Assembly (NCBI GenBank): GCA_022843345.1
Contig: JALHNW010000173.1
Location: forward strand, 1 to 5,218
From: Rubritepida sp.
Lineage (GTDB): Bacteria; Pseudomonadota; Alphaproteobacteria; Acetobacterales; Acetobacteraceae
Direction: 5' to 3'
Length of the DNA stretch: 5,218 nucleotides
Below the pieces are notes generated by a model. The model saw nothing but the letters and a program-made list of their open reading frames with translations, was not told where the DNA came from and searched no databases. Of this stretch, positions 1-5,218 are shown in pieces. Position 1 is the stretch's first letter, and the number at the start of each line of letters is the position of its first letter. The translations under genes and the position numbers were made by a program.

Positions 1-358
1 CGGCCCCGGGCGCCGCCGGCCGGCCCCGGTGGAGCGCGCGGCGCGAGCGCGCCGGATCGTGCAGCGACAGCGGCGCGGATTCGAGGAACACGTCGCTCGC
101 GCCCAGGCTCGCCGGGTGGCGCGGGTTGCCCTCCACCTTGATGGGGTGGCCGCCGCGCGTGCGGACCAGCACGCCGCGGCCCAGCCCGTCGAGGTCGAGC
201 GTCGTCGCGTAGCTCGCCGCCTCGGAGGGGACGCCGCGGCCGCGGCCGTGCAGCGGGTGGCCGAACTCGTCCGGCCCGTCGCAGCCCGCGGCGGCGGACA
301 GGGCGAGGGAGGCGCCCATCACGCGCAGCGCGTCGCGGCGGGAGGGGCCGGCGCTCAC
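1..358 (-). CDS. ActB/QrcB-like TAT-variant molybdopterin oxidoreductase family protein, N-terminal part (runs off left edge)
   Basis: My reading of the minus strand from 358 gives 119 open codons, cut by the window edge. The GTG start at 358-356 overlaps the stop of the cytochrome gene upstream (GTGA, 4 bases), so translation is probably coupled. The next in-frame ATG is codon 14 and would remove the twin-arginine signal, so I prefer GTG. Residues 6-20 (SRRDALRVMGASLAL) form a Tat-like signal, followed by A-A-G-C at 23-26. The block KVEGNPRHPASLGASD (74-89) is the classic start of a molybdopterin-oxidoreductase domain. The N-terminal CxxCxxxC iron-sulfur motif of catalytic members is absent; C26 is the only cysteine seen. 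This matches ActB of alternative complex III and QrcB, where the domain is a structural relic without molybdenum cofactor. In ActB a ferredoxin-like domain follows; that part is outside the window. Family call is firm; which complex it serves is inferred. Confidence 0.88.
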   Translation of the reverse strand, partial: MSAGPSRRDALRVMGASLALSAAAGCDGPDEFGHPLHGRGRGVPSEAASYATTLDLDGLGRGVLVRTRGGHPIKVEGNPRHPASLGASDVFLESAPLSLHDPARSRRALHRGRPAAPGA

Positions 359-969
359 TTGTGGCAGGCCGTGCAGCGGGTGAGCGCGGGAACCTCGATC
401 CCCGCATGGACGTAGCCTTGCGCGCCCAGGCCCACGGGCACCGCGCCCCGCGCCTCCGGATTGCGGTGGCAGTCGAGGCACCAGCCCATGTGCAGCGTCT
501 CGGCGCGGACCGTGCGCGGCATCGCCTCGACCGCGCCGTGGCAGGAGGCGCAGGAGACGCCGGCCGCGGCGTGGGCGCCGTGGTGGAAGCGCACGTGCTC
601 GGGCAGGCGGTTGACGGACGCCCAGGTGGTGGCCGTGTCGGCCAGGACCGCGTCCTGCACGGGTGCGAACTGCGCCGTGACGTTCCACAGGCGCTGGTGG
701 CAGGACAGGCACAGCTCGCCCGCCGGCATCCCCGCGCCGGCGGCGCGCGCCGCGCCCGCGTGGCAGAAGCCGCAATCGAGGCCCAGGCCGCCCGCGTGGA
801 TCGCGTGGCTGAACGGGATGGGCTGCGCCGCCGCCTCGCCCACGCGCCACGTCTTGCCCGACCGCGCCAGCGCGAAGGCGGTGGCGGCGAGGAGGATGGC
901 GAGCAGGGGAAGGACGACGACGGCGATGCGCAGCCGCGCATCGGCGCGGGGAGAAAAGAGCTGCGCCAT
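355..969 (-). CDS. Membrane-anchored pentaheme cytochrome c, ActA-like (cytochrome c3 family)
   Basis: 204 residues. A hydrophobic segment at about 15-35 would act as an uncleaved signal anchor, placing the rest in the periplasm. Five CxxCH haem-binding motifs are visible: C66-H70, C87-H91, C140-H144, C164-H168 and C199-H203, the last ending one residue before the C-terminus. Extra histidines just before several motifs (H55, H58, H129, H130, H133, H160, H188) could be axial ligands. The pattern PIPFSHAIHAGGLGLDCGFCH and the WCLDCHRNPE block are typical of ActA, the pentaheme subunit of alternative complex III, and of QrcA-like proteins. It would pass electrons between a quinone-reactive membrane partner (NrfD/ActC type, not in view) and periplasmic carriers. 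I chose the ATG at 969-967: a GTG at 1008 adds 13 unusual residues and has no Shine-Dalgarno sequence. AGG lies only 4 bases before the ATG, a weak site. The stop overlaps the ActB-like start by 4 bases. Confidence 0.93.
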   Translation of the reverse strand: MAQLFSPRADARLRIAVVVLPLLAILLAATAFALARSGKTWRVGEAAAQPIPFSHAIHAGGLGLDCGFCHAGAARAAGAGMPAGELCLSCHQRLWNVTAQFAPVQDAVLADTATTWASVNRLPEHVRFHHGAHAAAGVSCASCHGAVEAMPRTVRAETLHMGWCLDCHRNPEARGAVPVGLGAQGYVHAGIEVPALTRCTACHK

Positions 970-1019
970 GGAACCTGTGCTTTCCCGGGCTGAACGCGCG
1001 GTTCCCACGATGGTTGGCC

Positions 1020-1044
1020 GGGAGAGGGCGGCGGGGGGGGCGGG
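1020..1044 (+). other. G-rich tract with quadruplex-type spacing
   Basis: On the plus strand there are four G runs in 25 bases: 1020-1022, 1026-1028, an eight-base run at 1033-1040, and 1042-1044, with loops of 3, 4 and 1 bases. This fits the usual pattern for an intramolecular G-quadruplex. The flanking genes are read from the minus strand, so the G-rich strand is the transcription template and the RNA here would be C-rich. Whether it folds or matters in the cell is unknown; chance is plausible at this GC content. Confidence 0.4.
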
Positions 1045-1111
1045 ATGCGGGCGTGGCAGGCCCTGGCCCAGGTTCCCCGCGCTGGAATGCGGAGGTCAAC
1101 CGCCGGCACGG

Positions 1112-1125
1112 AATCCGGCCGGATT
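1112..1125. repeat. 14-bp perfect palindrome just downstream of narK
   Basis: AATCCGGCCGGATT is a perfect inverted repeat whose near edge is 32 bases past the last base of the narK stop codon. As RNA it would allow a 5-bp stem with a GGCC loop. No T-run follows on the minus strand, so it is a poor rho-independent terminator; a protein-binding site or chance are the alternatives. Confidence 0.5.
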
Positions 1126-1157
1126 GAGCGGGGCGGGCGTGTCGGCCGCGGCGCCCG

Positions 1158-3917
1158 TCAGGCCGGGCGTGTGGCCTCGCGCCCGCCTCGCTCCACGTCG
1201 CGCAGCAGCCCGCCGGGCCGGGTGTAGAACCACCAGGTCACCGCGACGCAGCTGACGTAGAAGGCGAGGAAGCCGTACAGCGCCGGCTCCGCCCCGCCCG
1301 AAAGGGCGATGGCGCTGCCGAAGCTCTTGGGAATGAAGAAGGCGCCGTAGGCGGCGATGGCGGAGGTGAAGCCGATGATCGCCGCCGCCTCGCGGTCCGC
1401 CTCCTTCACGCGCTCGGCGGGGGAAAGCTGCGGCTCCAGCCGCGCCACCTCCTGGCGCATGATCGCGGGGATCATCTGGAAGGTGGAGGCGTTGCCCACG
1501 CCCGTCATCGCGAACAGGAACAGGAAGCTGCCGAAGAAGACGGGGAAGGAGGACGGGCTGCGCGCGTCGCCGATGGCGTGCAGCACGCCCAGCACGCCAA
1601 GCGCCATGGCGATGAACACCCAGAAGGTGATGCGCCCGCCGCCGATGCGGTCGCTCGCCCGGCCGGCGGCGGCGCGCGCCAGGGCGCCCACCAGCGGGCC
1701 GAGGAAGGCGTACTGCAGCGCGTTCACCTCCGGGTACAGGATGCGCGACAGCAGCGGGAAGGCGGCGGAGAAGCCGATGAAGGAGCCGAAGGTGCCGGTG
1801 TAGAGCCAGCACATGATCCAGTTGTGCCGGCGCCGGAAGATCACCGCCTGGTCGGCGAAGGATGCCTTCATGCTGGCGATGTCGTTCATGCCGAACCAGG
1901 CGGCGAAGGCAGCCGCGGCGATGAAGGGCACGAAGACGAATCCCGCGTTCTGCAGCCACAGCGTGGAGGTGATCCCGCCCACCGTGGCGCCCTGCGGCGG
2001 CCCGCCCAGCCAGCCGAACACGCCCGCGGTGATGGCCAGCGGCACCACGAACTGCACCACGCTGACGCCCAGGTTGCCGAAGCCCGCGTTCAGCGCCAGC
2101 GCGTTCCCCTTCTCCCGCTTGGGGAAGAAGAAGGAGATGTTGGCCATGGAGGAGGCGAAGTTCCCGCCCCCCAGCCCGCAGAGCAGCGCCAGCACCATGA
2201 AGATCCAGTAGGGCGTCGTGGGATCCTGCACCGCGAAGCCCATGCCGAGCGCGGGCAGCATCAGCGACCAGGTGGCCAGCGTGGTCCACAGCCGCCCGCC
2301 CAGCATCGCCGGCATGAAGCTGTAGACGATCCGCAGCGTCGCGCCCGAGATGCCGGGCAGCGCCGCCAGCCAGAAGAGCTGGTCGTTGGTGAAGGCGAAG
2401 CCCACCGCCGGCAGCTTGGCCACCACGACGGACCATACCATCCACACCGCGAAGGACAGCAGCAGGCAGGGAATGGAGATCCACAGGTTGCGCCGGGCGA
2501 TGGCGCGCCCGCCGCCCTCCCAGAAGGCGCGGTCCTCCGGCCGCCAGTCCGTGAGCGCGCCCGTGGGCGCCAGCGCGCCCTGCTGGGCCGGGCCGTGCAC
2601 CGGCTGCATCTCGGGCAGCTCGGGCAGGGCGCGGGGCGGCACGCCCTCTTCGGCCGCGCTGCGCTCCATCTGGCGGATGGAGACGTGCATCCAGGCGAGC
2701 GCGACGGCGACGATGGCGAGGATGAGCCAGAAGCAGCTCTGCCAGATGCCGGTGAGGTCGTTCAGCGCGCCGAAGGCGATGGGCAGCACGAAGCCGCCCA
2801 GCCCGCCCACCAGGCCGACCACGCCGCCCACGGCGCCGACGTGGCCGGGGTAGTAGATGGGGATGTGCTTGTACACGGCCGCCTTGCCCAAGCTCATGAA
2901 GAAGCCCAGCACGAAGATGGTCACCATGAACCCGCCCAGCCCCATGGACAGGCGGAAGGTGACGGGGCCGCCGATGCCGTCCATCACGTAGGTCGTGGGC
3001 GGGTAGGACAGCAGGAAGGCGCAGAGCACGGAGACGCCGAAGGTCCAGTACATGATGCGCCGCGCGCCGAACTTGTCGGACAGGTGCCCGCCATAGGCGC
3101 GGAATACCGAGGCGGGGATGGAGTAGGCCGCGCCCACCATGCCCGCCGTCGTGATGTCGAGCCCGTAGACGCCGATCAGGTAGCGCGGCAGCCACAGCGC
3201 CAGCGCCACGAAGCCGCCGAACACGAAGAAGTAGTACAGGCTGAACCGCCACACCTGGAGGTTCGCCAGCGGCTTCATCATCGCCGAGAGCGGCTCGGGC
3301 CGCACCCCCGCGGCCCGGCGCTGCGCCAGGCCCGGGTCGTCCTTCGTGAGCGCGAGGAACAGCACGGCGGTGATCGCCAGCGCCGCGGCCCAGAGCAGCG
3401 CCACCGTCTGCCACCCGTAGGCGACCATGATGGTGGGGGCGAGGAACTTCGTCACCGCGGCACCCACGTTGCCCGCGCCGAAGATGCCCAGCGCCGTGCC
3501 CTGCCTCTCCTTCGGGAACCACTTCGCCACGTAGGCCACGCCGACGGAGAAGGAGCCGCCGGCGATGCCCACGCCGAGTGCCGCGAGCAGGAAGGTCGGG
3601 TAGTCGTAGGCGAAGACCAGCAGCGCCGTCATCGCGGAGGCGGCGAACATCGTGAAGGCGAAGACGAGGCGCCCGCCATGCTGGTCCGCCCAGATGCCCA
3701 GGATGAGGCGGATCAGGCTGCCCGTGAGAATGGGCGTGCCGACCAGCAGGCCGAACTGCGTGTCCGACAGGCCCAGGTCGCGCTTGATCTGCACGCCGAT
3801 GATGGCGAAGATCGTCCACACCGCGAAGCAGACCGTGAAGGCGAAGGTGGACATCCACAGCGCCCGCCCCTGCCCGTCGGGCGTGGGAAGGGCGGCGGCG
3901 GGGGCGGTGCTCGGCAT
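1158..3917 (-). CDS. narK: NarK1-NarK2 fusion nitrate/nitrite transporter
   Basis: 919 residues, about twice a single NarK, made of two 12-helix major-facilitator domains. The first (about 18-415) has the nitrate signature AGGSFSVGVAYVAKWFPKER at 119-138 and is of the NarK1 type (proton-nitrate symport). The second (about 457-900) has GGGNFASSMANISFFFPKRE at 583-602, the NarK2 type (nitrate-nitrite antiport). Arginines at R70 and R273 in the first half, and R529 and R748 in the second, sit where NarK places its two substrate-binding arginines (helices 2 and 8). MFS motif-A loops ending GGR occur at 81-83 and 540-542. A proline-rich, hydrophilic linker spans about 418-456, then WRPEDRAFWE begins the second domain. 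The same order of fusion is known in Paracoccus. The ATG at 3917-3915 follows GAGGA by 6 bases. The gene starts 49 bp after the small membrane protein. Transport type per half is inferred from subfamily resemblance. Confidence 0.96.
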   Translation of the reverse strand: MPSTAPAAALPTPDGQGRALWMSTFAFTVCFAVWTIFAIIGVQIKRDLGLSDTQFGLLVGTPILTGSLIRLILGIWADQHGGRLVFAFTMFAASAMTALLVFAYDYPTFLLAALGVGIAGGSFSVGVAYVAKWFPKERQGTALGIFGAGNVGAAVTKFLAPTIMVAYGWQTVALLWAAALAITAVLFLALTKDDPGLAQRRAAGVRPEPLSAMMKPLANLQVWRFSLYYFFVFGGFVALALWLPRYLIGVYGLDITTAGMVGAAYSIPASVFRAYGGHLSDKFGARRIMYWTFGVSVLCAFLLSYPPTTYVMDGIGGPVTFRLSMGLGGFMVTIFVLGFFMSLGKAAVYKHIPIYYPGHVGAVGGVVGLVGGLGGFVLPIAFGALNDLTGIWQSCFWLILAIVAVALAWMHVSIRQMERSAAEEGVPPRALPELPEMQPVHGPAQQGALAPTGALTDWRPEDRAFWEGGGRAIARRNLWISIPCLLLSFAVWMVWSVVVAKLPAVGFAFTNDQLFWLAALPGISGATLRIVYSFMPAMLGGRLWTTLATWSLMLPALGMGFAVQDPTTPYWIFMVLALLCGLGGGNFASSMANISFFFPKREKGNALALNAGFGNLGVSVVQFVVPLAITAGVFGWLGGPPQGATVGGITSTLWLQNAGFVFVPFIAAAAFAAWFGMNDIASMKASFADQAVIFRRRHNWIMCWLYTGTFGSFIGFSAAFPLLSRILYPEVNALQYAFLGPLVGALARAAAGRASDRIGGGRITFWVFIAMALGVLGVLHAIGDARSPSSFPVFFGSFLFLFAMTGVGNASTFQMIPAIMRQEVARLEPQLSPAERVKEADREAAAIIGFTSAIAAYGAFFIPKSFGSAIALSGGAEPALYGFLAFYVSCVAVTWWFYTRPGGLLRDVERGGREATRPA

Positions 3918-3923
3918 GGCTCT

Positions 3924-3928
3924 TCCTC
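3924..3928 (-). promoter_or_regulatory. Ribosome binding site of the narK fusion
   Basis: On the minus strand GAGGA at 3928-3924 precedes the ATG at 3917 by 6 bases. It fixes the narK start and shows independent initiation rather than coupling to the gene 49 bp upstream. Confidence 0.75.
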
Positions 3929-3966
3929 GCGCGGATGGGTCGTCCCGCCTCAGGCGCGGCGGGCCG

Positions 3967-4176
3967 TCACAGGAACAGGTACCAGACGGCGAAGGCCACG
4001 CCGGCCAGCGCCACGAAGGCCCACAGCCCAGGCCAGCCGCGATCCTCCTGATGCTGGACGGATGCGGTGTCGGCCGGCGCGGGGCTGGATGTCGTGGTGT
4101 CGTAGGTGTCGTCCCGGCGGCCCCGCAGCTCCTGGTTCAGGCCAGGGCCGGGCGGGGGGGTGTCAGGCATGCTCAT
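3967..4176 (-). CDS. Small protein with a single C-terminal membrane segment, function unknown
   Basis: 69 residues. Residues 1-47 are hydrophilic and rich in P, T, D and R (MSMPDTPPPGPG at the start, TTTSSPAPAD at 28-37), likely disordered. Residues 49-69 (PGLWAFVALAGVAFAVWYLFL) are one strongly hydrophobic stretch that ends the protein, as in a tail-anchored protein; there is no signal peptide. There are two candidate ATGs besides an upstream one at 4197: the ATG at 4176 has AAGGAG 7 bases ahead and is chosen; the ATG at 4170 is only two codons later, with less good spacing. The start overlaps the end of the 104-residue gene by 14 bases. Its place between a Nar-linked isomerase and narK suggests a role in the nitrate-respiration membrane machinery, but I recognise no family. 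Confidence 0.8.
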   Translation of the reverse strand: MSMPDTPPPGPGLNQELRGRRDDTYDTTTSSPAPADTASVQHQEDRGWPGLWAFVALAGVAFAVWYLFL

Positions 4177-4477
4177 CCGGGGGCTCCTTCGCGGCATCGG
4201 CCCTGCTCAGCTGCCAGTGCGTCATGCCCAGCAGGCAGACCGTGCCCGGGTCGTCGGTGTTCTTGAGGTGCGAGGACAGGGTCGCCCAGTCCTCCTCCGC
4301 GGCGAAGCGGTCGAAGTCGGCGATGGCCACGCGCACGAAGCCCGTCGCGTCCAGGCCCCAGCGCGCCGCCGCCTCATCCACCCGCGCCGCCATCTCCGGG
4401 TCGGCGGCGGCCAGCCAGCGCGCGAAGCCGCCGGAGGAGCGGCGCGCGGCGGCCAGCAGGTCGCCCAGCATGGGCAT
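4163..4477 (-). CDS. Nar-operon-associated hypothetical protein, 104 residues
   Basis: I do not recognise this family. The protein begins MPMLGDLLAAARRSSGG, has no signal peptide or membrane segment, and looks mostly helical: an alanine-rich amphipathic region at 16-40, then FVRVAIADFDRFAAEEDW (47-64), then a motif-like region HLKNTDDPGTVCLLGMTHWQ (70-89) with a single cysteine (C81). The charged tail ends KEPPDEHA. Its ATG (4477-4475) shares one base with the stop of the isomerase gene (TGATG), so translation is probably coupled; GAGG lies 10 bases upstream. The frame stays open further upstream (to 4984), but that stretch runs through the isomerase gene and gives a low-complexity Arg/Gly/Ala sequence, so I reject the longer start. 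A second ATG at 4471 would shorten it by two residues. Position suggests a cytoplasmic helper for the nitrate-reductase system; this is inference only. Confidence 0.82.
   Translation of the reverse strand: MPMLGDLLAAARRSSGGFARWLAAADPEMAARVDEAAARWGLDATGFVRVAIADFDRFAAEEDWATLSSHLKNTDDPGTVCLLGMTHWQLSRADAAKEPPDEHA
4184..4189 (-). promoter_or_regulatory. Ribosome binding site deciding the start of the 69-residue gene
   Basis: AAGGAG on the minus strand (4189-4184) lies inside the coding sequence of the upstream 104-residue gene, 7 bases before the ATG at 4176. This near-perfect anti-16S match supports that ATG over those at 4197 and 4170. Confidence 0.8.
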
Positions 4478-5218
4478 CAGCCGGCAGCCTCGATGGCGAC
4501 GCCCTCGATCTCGGCCCGCGCCGCCAGCGCGGCGACGTAGCGCGTGGAAGCGACGGTCCAGCCACGCGCGGCCAGCATCTCGGCGATCTTGCCCCGCACC
4601 GCCTCCAGCGGCAGCACCTGCCCCTCGATGCGGCGGTGCAGGCGGATGACGTGCCAGCCGAAGCGCGAGCGCACCGGCTCGGCCAGCGTGCGGCCGCGCT
4701 CCAGCGCCTCGATCGCCGCCTGCACGAGCGCCACCAGCTCGCCCCGCCGCACCTGGCCGAGCGAGCCGTCCTGGCGCGCGGACGGGCAGGCCGAGAACTC
4801 CCGCGCCGCCTCCGCGAAGGCGCGCTGGTCGTCGCCCGCCTCCCCGGCGATGGCCCGCGCGCGGAACAGCGCCTCCTCCCAGGCCGCCTCGCCCTCCCCC
4901 TCGGGTTCGAGCAGGATGTGCGACACCTCGAACAGGTCGGGCGTGCGGAAGCGGTCGCGCCGGGCCTCGTAGAAGCGGCGGCACTCTTCCTCGTCCGGCA
5001 GGCCGGGGTCCACCTCCTGGTCCAGCAGGGCGGCGATCGTCGCGTCCTCGGCCGATTCCGTGCGGCCGGCCTCGTCGGGCTCCGGCTCGGCCTCCACGCC
5101 CAGGCGGCGGGCTTCCTGCAGCAGCAGCTCGCGCACGGCCAGCGCGCGGGCGGCCTCCGTCCAGGCCGTCTCGGCGTCGGGGGCAGGGTGGTGCTGGAGC
5201 TCGCGCGCGATCGCCTCC
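4477..5218 (-). CDS. PpiC/NifM-like parvulin peptidyl-prolyl isomerase, N-terminus off the right edge
   Basis: 246 residues are visible; the frame stays open to the window end and reads EAIARELQHHPAP there, so the real start lies beyond 5218 and the GTG at 5136 is internal. Residues about 1-85 are helical, with the NifM-like stretch VRELLLQEARRLG (28-40). The parvulin domain spans about 90-195: FEVSHILLEP begins it (SHILL at 99-103) and FGWHVIRLHR ends it (FGWHVI at 186-191), both hallmarks of the fold. A helical tail follows. Parvulins isomerise peptide bonds before proline and assist folding. Comparable genes follow narI in nar operons, for example in Pseudomonas aeruginosa, so a role in assembling nitrate reductase is plausible but not shown. 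No export signal can be judged because the N-terminus is missing; the known nar-linked relatives resemble cytoplasmic NifM. The stop overlaps the next start by one base. Confidence 0.92.
   Translation of the reverse strand, partial: EAIARELQHHPAPDAETAWTEAARALAVRELLLQEARRLGVEAEPEPDEAGRTESAEDATIAALLDQEVDPGLPDEEECRRFYEARRDRFRTPDLFEVSHILLEPEGEGEAAWEEALFRARAIAGEAGDDQRAFAEAAREFSACPSARQDGSLGQVRRGELVALVQAAIEALERGRTLAEPVRSRFGWHVIRLHRRIEGQVLPLEAVRGKIAEMLAARGWTVASTRYVAALAARAEIEGVAIEAAG

Larger units (their letters stand above)
970..1157. other. 188-bp non-coding gap between narK and the cytochrome gene
   Basis: This is the only sizeable gap in the window. It holds a 14-bp palindrome close to the narK stop and a G-rich tract (both listed separately). 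On the minus strand TTGACC (1099-1094) resembles a -35 box, but the hexamer 17 bases on is GGAACC, a poor -10. I found no TTGAT-N4-ATCAA (FNR/NNR type) site. Either a promoter for the cytochrome pair that cannot be recognised by eye or simple read-through from narK is possible. Confidence 0.5.

Noticed and set aside
970..1008. Longer cytochrome start at GTG 1008
   Set aside because: It has no ribosome binding site and would add 13 polar residues before a normal signal anchor. The ATG at 969 gives the usual length and layout.
1112..1125. Rho-independent terminator after narK
   Set aside because: The stem is short with almost no loop and no T-run follows on the minus strand, so it is listed only as a palindrome.
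1094..1127. Possible FNR/NNR-type site from TCAA (1096-1099) and TTGA (1124-1127)
   Set aside because: The half-sites are in the wrong order and 24 bases apart; the expected TTGA-N6-TCAA arrangement is absent.
461..1255. 264-codon plus-strand frame over the cytochrome gene
   Set aside because: It is antisense to the pentaheme cytochrome, whose five CxxCH motifs cannot be accidental, and shows no recognisable domain.
1096..3858. 920-codon open frame on the minus strand, one frame off narK
   Set aside because: The product is Arg/His/Gly-rich without membrane helices, while the other frame gives a textbook 24-helix NarK fusion. It is a shadow frame.
1578..4649. Very long open frame on the plus strand (1023 codons) antisense to narK and the small genes
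   Set aside because: Its translation is low-complexity and rich in Arg, Gly, His and Ala with no domain. It lies opposite convincing genes and is an effect of high GC making stops rare.
4478..4984. Upstream extension of the 104-residue protein to 273 residues
   Set aside because: The extra 169 residues are read out of frame through the parvulin gene and are low complexity. The TGATG junction gives a natural start at 4477.
1..5218. tRNA, rRNA, CRISPR arrays, insertion sequences or attachment sites
   Set aside because: I saw no regularly spaced repeats, transposase-like frames, terminal inverted repeats or tRNA-like sequence, and coding sequence fills nearly the whole window.

Overview
The window comes from a very GC-rich bacterium (roughly 70% GC by eye). 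The gene set (nitrate-type NarK1-NarK2 fusion transporter, parvulin isomerase of the nar-linked type, alternative-complex-III-like subunits) and the base composition suggest a denitrifying or nitrate-respiring alphaproteobacterium, perhaps a Roseomonas-like member of the Acetobacteraceae. The lineage is an inference; no rRNA or other marker gene is present.

All six recognisable genes lie on the minus strand, so transcription runs from high to low coordinates. In that order they are: (1) a PpiC/NifM-like peptidyl-prolyl isomerase whose N-terminus lies beyond base 5218; (2) a 104-residue soluble protein of unknown function; (3) a 69-residue protein with one C-terminal membrane segment; (4) a 919-residue NarK1-NarK2 fusion; (5) after a 188-bp gap, a membrane-anchored pentaheme cytochrome c like ActA of alternative complex III; (6) the N-terminal 119 codons of an ActB/QrcB-like 'TAT-variant' molybdopterin-oxidoreductase-family protein, which runs off the left edge. 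Genes 1-2, 2-3 and 5-6 overlap, and 3-4 are 49 bp apart, so 1-4 look like one operon. Genes 5-6 are either its continuation or a second unit.

The likely theme is respiratory nitrate reduction. NarK1-NarK2 imports nitrate and exports nitrite. The isomerase type is known beside narI in other nar operons, so narGHJI are expected just beyond the right edge, but they are not visible here. The most unusual part is the placement of an ActA-ActB pair, parts of a quinone-linked periplasmic electron-transfer complex (alternative complex III or Qrc type), directly downstream of the nitrate transporter. This suggests, without proving it, that such a complex works in anaerobic respiration in this organism. 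The only sizeable non-coding stretch is 970-1157, which holds a 14-bp perfect palindrome and a G-rich tract but no recognisable FNR-type site or strong promoter.
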